Shown piece after piece: positions 25,920 through 33,838 of a DNA stretch of 51,595 bases. Below the pieces are notes generated by a model. It saw nothing but the letters and a program-made list of their open reading frames with translations. It had not been told where the DNA came from and did not search any database. Source of the DNA: Bacteriovoracaceae bacterium (GTDB lineage: Bacteria; Bdellovibrionota; Bacteriovoracia; Bacteriovoracales; Bacteriovoracaceae); NCBI GenBank assembly GCA_016784965.1, contig JADHTQ010000030.1:1-51595 (forward strand), read 5' to 3'. Made by a program: the position numbers and the translations under genes. The number at the start of each line of letters is the position of its first letter. Within the stretch, counting starts at the first letter, position 1.

Positions 25920-25946
25920 TCAAGCATTGTTCAGTTCTGTCGATAA
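25920..25946 (+). promoter_or_regulatory. Sigma28 (FliA)-like flagellar promoter
   Basis: TCAA (25920-25923), a 15-base spacer and GTCGATAA (25939-25946) closely match the sigma28 pattern TAAA-N15-GCCGATAA. It lies 111 bases upstream of the flagellin start, giving a leader of about 100 bases. Confidence 0.7.
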
Positions 25947-26057
25947 TAAAGTGTTTATGTGAGCAAAATAAAAAATGAGCAAAGAGAACATTTATTAACA
26001 ATAAAAGCAAGAGCAAGCTTAAAAATTTTAAAAGGAACAACTTGAAGGGAGTACAAA

Positions 26058-26891
26058 ATGGGATTACGAATAGCAACGAACATTGAGTCTCAAGCGGTCC
26101 AAAGAAATTTAGAAGATGTAAACAAGAAGATGCAAAAATCACTAGAGCAACTTTCTTCTGGGCGCAGAATCACTAAGTCAGCAGATGATGCCGCAGGGCT
26201 TGCAATCTCCACAAATTTAAAGGCACAAACACTTGGTTTAAGACAAGCCGCCAGAAATGCCAACGATGGCATATCACTAGTCCAAACAGCTGAAGGTGGC
26301 CTAAACGAAGTAACCAATATTTTAACAAGGCTCCGTGAGCTGACTATTCAATCTGCGTCAGACACAGTCGGAGATTTGGAAAGAAGCTTTTTAGATGGTG
26401 AGTTTCAAGAGCTCTCTAAAGAGATCAACCGCATATCAGATTCCACCGTTTTTAATGGAACTCATCTGCTTGATGGTGGTAATGGTGGAGTACTTGACTT
26501 TCACGTGGGAGCATTTGCCGGAGAAGACAATAGAATTCAATTTGATTCCGGTGAAACTAATGTCTCTACAGAATACATCGGTATTGATGCTAGTGGTGTT
26601 GCCTTCAAAGAGGACGCCTTAGAGTCTATTGATCAAGTTGACTTGGCGATAAATTCAGTAAGTGGGCAAAGAGCAAGACTTGGAGCTGTCCAAAGTAGGC
26701 TCATGTCTACCTCTAATAACTTAGGTGTGCAAATTATTAACCAAGATAATGCAAGGTCCGTTATTGAAGATGCTGATGTGGCAAAAGCAACATCTAACCT
26801 GGCAGCTCAAAGTGTAATGAGCTCTGCTGGTATTTCAACTTTATCTCAGGCCAACAATTTACCAATGTCTGCCTTGAGATTACTTGGATAA
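26058..26891 (+). CDS. fliC: Flagellin
   Basis: A 277-residue flagellin with the conserved N-terminal D0/D1 helices (LRIATNIESQAVQRNL, LSSGRRITKSADDAAGLAIS, NDGISLVQTAEG, LTRLRELTIQSASD) and the C-terminal D1/D0 helices (QRARLGAVQSRL, IEDADVAKATSNLA, ending in SALRLLG). The central hypervariable region is very short. That length and sequence resemble flagellins of sheathed-flagellum predators such as Bdellovibrio relatives. AAGGGAG lies six bases before the ATG, and a sigma28-like promoter lies upstream. It is exported by the flagellar apparatus, without a signal peptide. Confidence 0.97.
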   Translation: MGLRIATNIESQAVQRNLEDVNKKMQKSLEQLSSGRRITKSADDAAGLAISTNLKAQTLGLRQAARNANDGISLVQTAEGGLNEVTNILTRLRELTIQSASDTVGDLERSFLDGEFQELSKEINRISDSTVFNGTHLLDGGNGGVLDFHVGAFAGEDNRIQFDSGETNVSTEYIGIDASGVAFKEDALESIDQVDLAINSVSGQRARLGAVQSRLMSTSNNLGVQIINQDNARSVIEDADVAKATSNLAAQSVMSSAGISTLSQANNLPMSALRLLG

Positions 26892-26905
26892 TCCAAAAAA
26901 TCATT

Positions 26906-28285
26906 TTATTTTGTTGCTGCAAAATATGAATTCAAAATATTTTTTGTTGTCTCGACAACATCACTTTGTAAAGAAATAGATCCATCATGCTCAAGTGCAA
27001 GAACATGCTCAGCCGCTTGCATAAGCTGCTGCTCTGTAAACTGTTTACTCCACTTAGGAGCATCAAACACAGCATCCATAATATCATTACCTACTTTTTT
27101 AGCAGTCACAGCGTCTGTAAGTTGGTTAAAGGTAGCAAGTAGATATTTTTTAACTACAGAAGGTGTTAATACTTCTGTAACACTTGGTCTGGCCAAACGA
27201 ACATATTTTTTTATCGCCTTAAAAGACTGTAGTGCTAGCTTATTTCGTAAGTAGTTATCGGGGTTAGCCGTAGGCCCTACTATCAACATGACCCTACGAA
27301 TAGTTTGTAAAATGAGTGCTATCTCGCCCATCTCCTTGTTACCCAAACCATTCATAACAAGGACAGCACCTTCTTTTTGTAATCCCCCAAGAAGAAATAA
27401 AGCATCACGAATAACTTGCACAGAAGTACTAGGAAAATTTACAAGTCCAGCATCAATTTGCAGCAAATAGTCAATCATCGGCTTAATCTGTAACCTTCCG
27501 ACAATTTCTGGATGTGGAAAAAATAAAGACATCTCCTGCTCTATCGCATTAAGCGCTTTAAGAAATAATAAGTCCCGATCATTTGTATGATATGTAATAT
27601 AAAGTTTTGCCCATTTGGTTGCACTAAGGTGATCACTAGGCCTTTGTCGCCCTATTGTTGAAAAATCCACCAAGTCTGTTATGGGACCTGTACTCTTACT
27701 ACCAATAACTTCAAGCCCAGCATTTTTTAACACTTGAGTGGAGTAATCCAAATGAGCAGTATCGGGCCAAAGTGTTCCCGAGCGATTATTGATAGCACTG
27801 ACTTTACCATTGTTTCTGACGACCTCACCAGCTCCTGTTAATGTAATTGAAGAGTCTCTGCCAAACAGTTCAAACATTTGATTCAAAAGTCCTCTATGAG
27901 TTGCCAAAAAATCCTCAATTTGTGGATTAACAGAAATATCTGGAACCCTATTTGCGATAAGTGTCTTATCTAATCCGTTGTGCCGAAATGTTATGTAGAT
28001 ATAAGTGCCGTCTGGTAAATTGCGTAAATAATCTCTTTGTTTAATTCCCTCAATGAGTGTACCAACTTTTTCTAGCTCTCCATCTGTTAATGGGATATTT
28101 CTAATCGTTAGAGGGGGGGGCAAGGGAGCTTGTTTTTCCATGGCAGCTAAAAAGAAGTTTAAATCACCGATACAACCATCTACACTTGCCAAGCTGTTGA
28201 TAGTTACAATTAAATAAATGGGGAAAATCTTTAAAAAAAGAATCATTAAGCTGAATATGTATTTCCATGTTGCGCTGTGCATCAT
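26906..28285 (-). CDS. Exported protein of unknown function
   Basis: A 459-residue protein with a long hydrophobic N-terminus (about 10-34, ending in SLAS), so exported or anchored. Residues 150-193 contain GAGEV, NNGKVSAINNRSGTLWPDT and then a helix ending in LKNAGLEV. This strand-turn pattern reminds me of a short motif seen in some secreted effector-like proteins, but I cannot name a family. The C-terminal half is helical. No ribosome site is evident. It converges on the flagellin gene, with 14 bases between the stops. Confidence 0.6.
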   Translation of the reverse strand: MMHSATWKYIFSLMILFLKIFPIYLIVTINSLASVDGCIGDLNFFLAAMEKQAPLPPPLTIRNIPLTDGELEKVGTLIEGIKQRDYLRNLPDGTYIYITFRHNGLDKTLIANRVPDISVNPQIEDFLATHRGLLNQMFELFGRDSSITLTGAGEVVRNNGKVSAINNRSGTLWPDTAHLDYSTQVLKNAGLEVIGSKSTGPITDLVDFSTIGRQRPSDHLSATKWAKLYITYHTNDRDLLFLKALNAIEQEMSLFFPHPEIVGRLQIKPMIDYLLQIDAGLVNFPSTSVQVIRDALFLLGGLQKEGAVLVMNGLGNKEMGEIALILQTIRRVMLIVGPTANPDNYLRNKLALQSFKAIKKYVRLARPSVTEVLTPSVVKKYLLATFNQLTDAVTAKKVGNDIMDAVFDAPKWSKQFTEQQLMQAAEHVLALEHDGSISLQSDVVETTKNILNSYFAATK

Positions 28286-28399
28286 TTATTAATAACTCAA
28301 TAACTTACTATACACAATGTCGCATCTATAAAATTGTAATCTTTACATGCCATATAAATCAATTCCCTCATTGCTTCTAATAAACACATAGGGTCATCA

Positions 28400-28428
28400 T
28401 TGACTATTGAAGACTCCTGCAGTATGAA
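28400..28428 (+). promoter_or_regulatory. Sigma70-like promoter of the triple-repeat Cys protein
   Basis: TTGACT (28400-28405) and TATGAA (28423-28428) are spaced by 17 bases, about 40 bases upstream of the ATG at 28471. Confidence 0.55.
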
Positions 28429-28470
28429 GGCCCAGGAATCTATTAACCATAAAATATTTGGAGTAAATTT

Positions 28471-28836
28471 ATGAAAAAACTAATCACCTTTCTAACTTTG
28501 GCCATGATTTCTTATTCGGCCAATGCAGTTGCAATACAAACCTGTTTTAACTTGGTAATTTCACCAGAGGTAATCCATTCTTCATATACAGATTGTGTAA
28601 ATGATAACTTTGAAAGTCTCGAAAATGAAATAGAAGCTTTTATGTCTTTTCCCTGCTTTAATTATAATAGTAATGAAGTATCATCTTCCTACGTTAGCTG
28701 TGTGAATCATAACTTTTCTAAAATTAGTTCAAAACTCGAAGATGTACAATTTAGAACCTGTGTTAATTATTTCTCAGATGAACTACATAGCTCATTCATA
28801 ACTTGTGTAAATGATAATTTTAATGCTTTAAAATGA
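28471..28836 (+). CDS. Small exported protein made of three Cys-paired repeats
   Basis: A 121-residue protein with a signal peptide (MKKLITFLTLAMISYSANA). The whole mature part is three repeats of about 35 residues. Each follows C-(F/V)-N, then a Glu-containing stretch, then (H/S)SS-(Y/F)-x-x-CVN-(D/H)-NF, ending in a helix. Each repeat has two Cys, consistent with one disulfide per repeat. GGAG lies seven bases before the ATG. No family recognised; a structural or binding role is inferred from architecture only. Confidence 0.65.
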   Translation: MKKLITFLTLAMISYSANAVAIQTCFNLVISPEVIHSSYTDCVNDNFESLENEIEAFMSFPCFNYNSNEVSSSYVSCVNHNFSKISSKLEDVQFRTCVNYFSDELHSSFITCVNDNFNALK

Positions 28837-28849
28837 CCTTGGATTAGAG

Positions 28850-29638
28850 CTACAGGTATAAATTCATCTTAATTAATTTATAAAAATTGTCCAAAGCATC
28901 TCGCTCTATCCAAGGGTAGTGCCCACACTTTTTTAAAATATGAAACTTTATATTTTCAATACAAGAGCGCAAAAAAGGTTCTATTCCCTCAAGACCGTGG
29001 GGATCAAAATCACCATGTATTACAACAACTGGCACGGAAATTTTTTTAAACATAGATTGCAAATGCCCTGGAGTATCTCTCAAGGTTACAAATTCAGACC
29101 ACACTTTCTGATTTAGTAGATATTGACACTCTATAACCTCTAAGTCACGTGTAATGGGGTTAAAGGTATCGCAATCAAAAAAAAGGTCCGCCAGTTTTTC
29201 AAAAAGCTGATTTTTCTTGGCCGCAGGTGCCTGTTCTAACTGTTTGGCCAAATCATCAAAAGCCGCACAGACTTGTGACGTCATACGCTCTTGTCTAGTA
29301 CTAGCAACTTTGTTTGAGCTCAATTTGTCAAAGACAGCACTACCAACTAGAATTATCTTTTTTACCAAAGAGGGATATTCAGCAGTATATAAAAGCGCTA
29401 GTACTGCTCCCCAAGAAGAACCTATTAATGCCACTGGCTTTTCACAGGAGTAATCTATATGACTTTTAAGTTCTGCGATTTGCCCTGACAGTGAATCTTT
29501 GGTTTGCAGAGGTTCTAGCACCCCACAGTCTAAAGCAAGCTCTCGAGCGACGGGAGCCATATAACCTGGGGCTCCAGGACCCCCGTGCAACAAGACAGCT
29601 TTAATAGGTTTAGATCCATATTGCCTTACATTTTTCAT
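28850..29638 (-). CDS. Alpha/beta hydrolase, proline iminopeptidase-like
   Basis: A 262-residue alpha/beta-hydrolase. The oxyanion motif is LLHGGPGAPGY, the nucleophile elbow is IGSSWGAVLAL, the acid lies in VIHGDFDPHG and the His in KKCGHYPWIER. HGGPG is typical of proline iminopeptidase-like members. The start is the ATG at 29638, forming an ATGA overlap with the upstream gene's stop; an upstream TTG at 29644 is also in frame. This coupling suggests joint translation with the Sel1-like gene. Substrate uncertain. Confidence 0.85.
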   Translation of the reverse strand: MKNVRQYGSKPIKAVLLHGGPGAPGYMAPVARELALDCGVLEPLQTKDSLSGQIAELKSHIDYSCEKPVALIGSSWGAVLALLYTAEYPSLVKKIILVGSAVFDKLSSNKVASTRQERMTSQVCAAFDDLAKQLEQAPAAKKNQLFEKLADLFFDCDTFNPITRDLEVIECQYLLNQKVWSEFVTLRDTPGHLQSMFKKISVPVVVIHGDFDPHGLEGIEPFLRSCIENIKFHILKKCGHYPWIERDALDNFYKLIKMNLYL

Positions 29639-30153
29639 AAGCAAATATCAAGTTTGGGATATATACGACAAGACATTTTTTGCAACTCTGCTGCCTTAGC
29701 CTTATTGCCTTCAGGTTTTAATATCTTTGAAAGCTCAGCACACGCATAGAAGTTACCACCATAACCATCATTGCAAGACTTTTCAAAGTGTACACGTGCC
29801 TTAGAAGTAGATTTATCTCTCAACGAAAACATACCCAAAACATAGTTACAATTTAACTCATCGAGCTTGCACGACTTTGTAAGCTCAGAAATTATCGTAG
29901 CCTGTTTTACTTTTTTTTCTAATAGTTTTGTACAAGAGTTGAAAATGAACTCATTGTAGCAGCGCAAATGGTGATAGTGCTTTTTTTTATATTCTTGTCT
30001 GCGATGCTTGCTACTTAAAAAAGCAAACCACTCCGGCTTATTGGTTAAAAGACTTATTAAATACAAAATGAAAATCAGTGCCATGTTGAGTATCATAAAG
30101 TATTTAACCATTGATACAAATATTGAAAGCGCGCTTTTGTTTTGTTCAGTCAT
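29635..30153 (-). CDS. Membrane-anchored Cys-paired Sel1/TPR-like protein
   Basis: A 172-residue protein with one TM helix (about 15-36). The C-terminal half contains helix pairs with paired Cys residues (SCKLDELNC, then SCNDGYGGNFYAC, then SCRIYPKLDIC). The spacing resembles disulfide-bonded Sel1-like repeat proteins of the Hcp type. Those repeats mediate protein-protein contact in the periplasm, so a scaffold role is inferred. Its stop overlaps the start of the hydrolase gene. Confidence 0.6.
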   Translation of the reverse strand: MTEQNKSALSIFVSMVKYFMILNMALIFILYLISLLTNKPEWFAFLSSKHRRQEYKKKHYHHLRCYNEFIFNSCTKLLEKKVKQATIISELTKSCKLDELNCNYVLGMFSLRDKSTSKARVHFEKSCNDGYGGNFYACAELSKILKPEGNKAKAAELQKMSCRIYPKLDICL

Positions 30154-30213
30154 AACTAAGTGATTATAACATTGCTACTTGTAAATAAATAGATAATTTG
30201 CTATCTAGTATCT

Positions 30214-30789
30214 ATGTCAAAACTAACAAAAAAACTCTATTTATGGAACAGAAAACTACACAGAGAAATTGGTTATCTATGTGTGGGACTTACTGTTGTA
30301 TTTGCTGTTTCTGGTTTTGCCCTCAATCACATACATGATTGGAATTCCAATTATAAAAGAAGTTTTAGAAGTCTTAATCTGCCACCACTTCCTCAGGATT
30401 TCAACCTAGATAAAGTAACAGCTAAACACCTGCTAAAGACACTTAAAATTGATGGGACAGTTAAAACTATCCACGCTCAATCTCCTCAAGTCACCAAATT
30501 GTTTCTAGAAAATAAAGTGATCACAATAGATCTTGCAAACAAAGAAGCTCTCGTTGAGAAGACTTCACAGCGCTTTCTGCTAAAGGACTTTAATGATCTT
30601 CACCTAAATACCCCAAGATATATCTGGACTTATATTTCAGATATCTATGCAGTTTGCCTGCTCTTTTTGGCCCTATCTGGACTTTTTATGGTCAAAGGTA
30701 AGCACTCACCACTTAAAAAAGGGGCCATCTCGACCTCTATAGGCCTTTTGATCATACCAATTTTTTTAATAATTTATAAATATCTGTGA
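30214..30789 (+). CDS. PepSY-associated transmembrane protein
   Basis: A 191-residue inner-membrane protein. The N-terminal LYLWNRKLHREIGYL followed by a TM helix (about 19-38) and GFALNHIHDW is the usual opening of PepSY-TM proteins. Two further TM helices lie at about 140-160 and 168-188, with a periplasmic region between. Small members of the family are often associated with iron or redox functions, but here the partner is unknown. Its His residues near TM1 and in DLHLNTPRYIW could bind a metal or heme. Confidence 0.75.
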   Translation: MSKLTKKLYLWNRKLHREIGYLCVGLTVVFAVSGFALNHIHDWNSNYKRSFRSLNLPPLPQDFNLDKVTAKHLLKTLKIDGTVKTIHAQSPQVTKLFLENKVITIDLANKEALVEKTSQRFLLKDFNDLHLNTPRYIWTYISDIYAVCLLFLALSGLFMVKGKHSPLKKGAISTSIGLLIIPIFLIIYKYL

Positions 30790-30799
30790 CATTACAAAT

Positions 30800-31342
30800 T
30801 TATGGCAGAATAAAGATGGGAGTCCCATCTGGAACCAATTCCCAAATTTGTTCTATATCTTCATCGTTGACTGCAATACAGCCTTGGGTCCAATCAAATA
30901 AGTGGATCACTTTTTTAATCCACTCGTCATCCAGATCGTAATTATCTAAAAATTCGCTTAAAATTCCTAAGTCATTTGGCAAACCGTGAATCATAATATT
31001 TCCACCGGGTGAGACACCTTTGGTATTTGCGTTTTTTTTGTCTTGTTCATTAGGGTATGAAATGTGTAGAGACAAATGGTACTTACTACTGCTGTTGCGC
31101 CAGTCAATTCTATACTCACCTTCAGGGGTTTTGGAATCTCCTTCCATTTGTTTATGACCTAAAGGGTTTTGCCCCAGTGATATTTTGTATTCTTTATACA
31201 CCATCGAGTGGTGGACAAGATACAACCTTCTTTTGTTTTTAACGATAATAACTTTTGTCGCCTTTGGGTAATTGTAAGGATTAGAAGCAATTGCAGCACC
31301 CCCAATAAATAGTATCAACAATATGAGTATAGTACTTTTCAT
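30800..31342 (-). CDS. L,D-transpeptidase (YkuD domain), YafK-like
   Basis: A 180-residue exported enzyme with a signal peptide (about 1-19, ending in AIAS) and a YkuD domain. The catalytic signature is IMIHGLPND (H119), followed by FDWTQGCIAVNDEDI (C155). The early strand VIIVKNKRRLYLV and ISLGQNPLGHK are also typical. It acts on peptidoglycan, forming 3-3 crosslinks, attaching a protein or hydrolysing such bonds. Short YafK-like members often hydrolyse, so the direction of activity is open. AAGGAG lies ten bases upstream of the start. Confidence 0.88.
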   Translation of the reverse strand: MKSTILILLILFIGGAAIASNPYNYPKATKVIIVKNKRRLYLVHHSMVYKEYKISLGQNPLGHKQMEGDSKTPEGEYRIDWRNSSSKYHLSLHISYPNEQDKKNANTKGVSPGGNIMIHGLPNDLGILSEFLDNYDLDDEWIKKVIHLFDWTQGCIAVNDEDIEQIWELVPDGTPIFILP

Positions 31343-31549
31343 TTGTGTAAAACTCCTTCAAAAACTGTCTTGTAACTAAACTACCAGCAAGTGTGTAGCA
31401 TATGTGTAATATTTATCTACATTGGTTGTAAAAAATTCCATTTATCCTTAAATCCAAATATATTTATTGACTCTGGGCATGCTCTCGTGCTACACCGTGT
31501 CATCTCTACATTTTATCAATACCTAAAAATTTTATAGGAGTTAACCACC

Positions 31550-32398
31550 ATGAGTCACTTAACTAAATTATCTATCCCGCTATTTGTTCTTTTATTTTAC
31601 TCCTCCATTTTATCTGCAGCTAGCAACATCATCTGTGATGGAGATGGCAGCGACAATGGAAAAAGAATCTATCAATTTTTATCCCTAGATGGAAAATTTT
31701 ATGAACTTACATCCAAGCGCGGCCACTCAGAAATTGGCACTGATGAAGGTACTTTCATGATCATCAGCCGCACATATTCTAGTATCTCCATGCAAAAGCT
31801 AGGGGCAAAAAAAATGGTCATGGCCCAAGTTAATATTGACTTCAACAGTACAAAGGGAACATTTACCAGGCACAACCAAAAACCTGTGGCCCTTTTTGGT
31901 TGTGTCGTTCAAGACTACGATGATGACTACTATGGCGAAACTGCCCAAGACACTACATTAGACGATCTTCCAGATGGCAAGGACCAACTCCAAAAAACTG
32001 CCAAAATGGTGGCAACAATTATCCAATACCGAAAAGAGATATCAAATGCATGGAACGATTTGGACTCAGGTGAGCAGATGGTTTTAATTGTGGGCATAGG
32101 CACTGCTTTGGGTGCCACAGCAGAGGCCATCAGTGGAGGCAAGCTCGTTAGTATGACTCGAAGCCTTGCTGCTGGTTTTGCAAGGTCTGCAGTTACACTT
32201 GGTCTTTCAGCAGTTGCAATTTATTTTTCACTAACTCGTGAAGCTAACGCTGATGAGGCATTTGAGTACCAGTTAACCACAGATGGAGTGAGTGACTTTT
32301 TAAACACCGACACCGACAAATCTGCTGCATGGAAGCTTAAGCAATTTCCCTTTTTGGTTGAATTTTATGGGGAGCTTGCTGAAACTTTAATCTTGTGA
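31550..32398 (+). CDS. Exported protein with C-terminal hydrophobic segments
   Basis: A 282-residue protein with a signal peptide (to about residue 24, ILSAAS). A beta-rich N-terminal part follows, with two Cys residues and an acidic YDDDYYGE stretch (about 124-132). Two Gly/Ala-rich hydrophobic helices (about 183-197 and 208-228) lie near the C-terminus. AGGAG lies nine bases before the ATG. A TTGACT box near 31468, with a GC-rich 17-base spacer, could be its promoter. No family recognised. Confidence 0.6.
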   Translation: MSHLTKLSIPLFVLLFYSSILSAASNIICDGDGSDNGKRIYQFLSLDGKFYELTSKRGHSEIGTDEGTFMIISRTYSSISMQKLGAKKMVMAQVNIDFNSTKGTFTRHNQKPVALFGCVVQDYDDDYYGETAQDTTLDDLPDGKDQLQKTAKMVATIIQYRKEISNAWNDLDSGEQMVLIVGIGTALGATAEAISGGKLVSMTRSLAAGFARSAVTLGLSAVAIYFSLTREANADEAFEYQLTTDGVSDFLNTDTDKSAAWKLKQFPFLVEFYGELAETLIL

Positions 32399-32570
32399 CT
32401 ACAACCTCTGCATCGAAGACTTAAGTACCACCAACGGTACAAAAGTTAACAACTCTCCAATTAAATGATTTAAAAATATTGACTTTGATTTGTGCAGCTA
32501 TGTCCACTTTATGTTAACAATTACTTAATACTTTTATGTCAAAATAACACTCCATCTATGGAGTAAAATA

Positions 32571-33107
32571 ATGAATGTTTTAAGAAAAATTATTATTTTA
32601 TTATTGATTGCGATAGTTTGTAGTTTTAAAATTTCTGCCTCCAATACCGAAGTGGCAGGAAATAAGTTATTAGGGTTGTGTTTTACACCACTTTCCTCCT
32701 TTTTAAGATCACCAAAGGTCTTGGTTAGAGGAAAAAAACTCTGGCTATATGTAAAAATAGAAACCGGGGCCCTTGATCAAGTTTTACACATAATGAATTA
32801 TAGATCTGATGCCAACATTACCAAAGTAGAACTCAAACATTACTTTTTATTTATGGCAGACAAAAACCTCTCAACGGTCAAAAGAATACATGAAGCTATA
32901 AGTAATATTGATGCCACTAGGATTGCTTACCAAATGCCTGCCACCAACTGCACAGGAGAACAACTTGTAGATATTATAAGTGTCGAGATACAGATATATA
33001 GAAAATCACATAAATATACATACTCTCCAAAACAGATAATGGGCTTTATCAGTGAAGGCGTCAGTAAGTTAGCTGCCATTTATGAGCACTTACAATTCAA
33101 TCTTTAA
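32571..33107 (+). CDS. Exported protein, short relative of the 7.7 kb protein
   Basis: A 178-residue protein with a signal peptide (to about residue 24, KISAS). The mature part aligns with the N-terminal domain of the protein at 7687-8886. Both show a Cys then Leu-rich stretch, LW, RS, KHYFLFMA matching KKYFIFLA, and an (I/V)SVEIQIYRKSHKY segment matching IAGEIRIIKATGHY. This looks like a single-domain member of a family otherwise unknown to me. GGAG lies seven bases before the ATG. It is followed closely by another unrecognised gene. Confidence 0.65.
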   Translation: MNVLRKIIILLLIAIVCSFKISASNTEVAGNKLLGLCFTPLSSFLRSPKVLVRGKKLWLYVKIETGALDQVLHIMNYRSDANITKVELKHYFLFMADKNLSTVKRIHEAISNIDATRIAYQMPATNCTGEQLVDIISVEIQIYRKSHKYTYSPKQIMGFISEGVSKLAAIYEHLQFNL

Positions 33108-33115
33108 ATACTTCC

Positions 33116-33153
33116 AAATAAGTTTGTCGTTTGACTTATTTATCTGATCAGAT
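33116..33153. repeat. Inverted repeat followed by a 12-bp palindrome
   Basis: AAATAAGT (33116-33123) and ACTTATTT (33134-33141) form a weak stem nine bases after the upstream stop codon. The perfect palindrome ATCTGATCAGAT (33142-33153) follows directly. The first part could act as a weak terminator. The second is a candidate operator for the gene starting at 33205. Confidence 0.4.
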
Positions 33154-33204
33154 GATAATTTTGATGGTATAAAAGCACAATGTACATTTCACTAAGGGTA
33201 TTAA

Positions 33205-33690
33205 ATGAAAAATATAGTTTCTACAGATAGGTCCTTGGATAATTTTAAAAAGAAATTGCAACAAGAATCCAATGATATTGATGACTTCAATCAAAACTTA
33301 CCTTCGAGTGAAAAGGTGTCTCAAAGGTTATTGGATATGGCAGGCTTGATTGCAAAGCAATACAACTATACTGTAGATAGAAAGCTGCTGGATATCTTAG
33401 TTGTAACCTGGAATATGGCCGTAGTAAAAAAATTTGATGTAGGAGATTCATTAGTAAAAAAGACAATGGATAAATTTCTTGCAAATGACGACATGCACCA
33501 GGGCTTTAACCAAGCGACTGAATATTTCATCCACCTCAAGGACACATTATATCCAGAAGATTTAAGGATGATTCATTCCTATGAAATCATTGAAGTTGGT
33601 GGCCAGATTAAAATGAATGTAGCATCCATGGCCACAAAAAGTAGTCGATTAAAAAAAGATTTAAATGCAAAAGATCTTGGTGTTCAATAA
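33205..33690 (+). CDS. Unknown helical cytoplasmic protein
   Basis: A 161-residue protein without signal peptide or TM helix, mostly amphipathic helices and rich in Lys and Asp. AAGGG lies six bases before the ATG. I recognise no domain. It is unusual here in being apparently cytoplasmic. It lies between exported proteins on the same strand, 97 bases after the preceding gene. Confidence 0.5.
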   Translation: MKNIVSTDRSLDNFKKKLQQESNDIDDFNQNLPSSEKVSQRLLDMAGLIAKQYNYTVDRKLLDILVVTWNMAVVKKFDVGDSLVKKTMDKFLANDDMHQGFNQATEYFIHLKDTLYPEDLRMIHSYEIIEVGGQIKMNVASMATKSSRLKKDLNAKDLGVQ

Positions 33691-33838
33691 TTAATTTGTC
33701 TTTCTCCTGTGACGCTGTATAGCTATCCTATACTAACAATTCAACTAAGTGACCAAACAATTTCATCACAACCACAGCCAAATACTGCCGTGTATAATTT
33801 AGGTATATTAAAACTTATAATTATTCATATGAGGTTAT

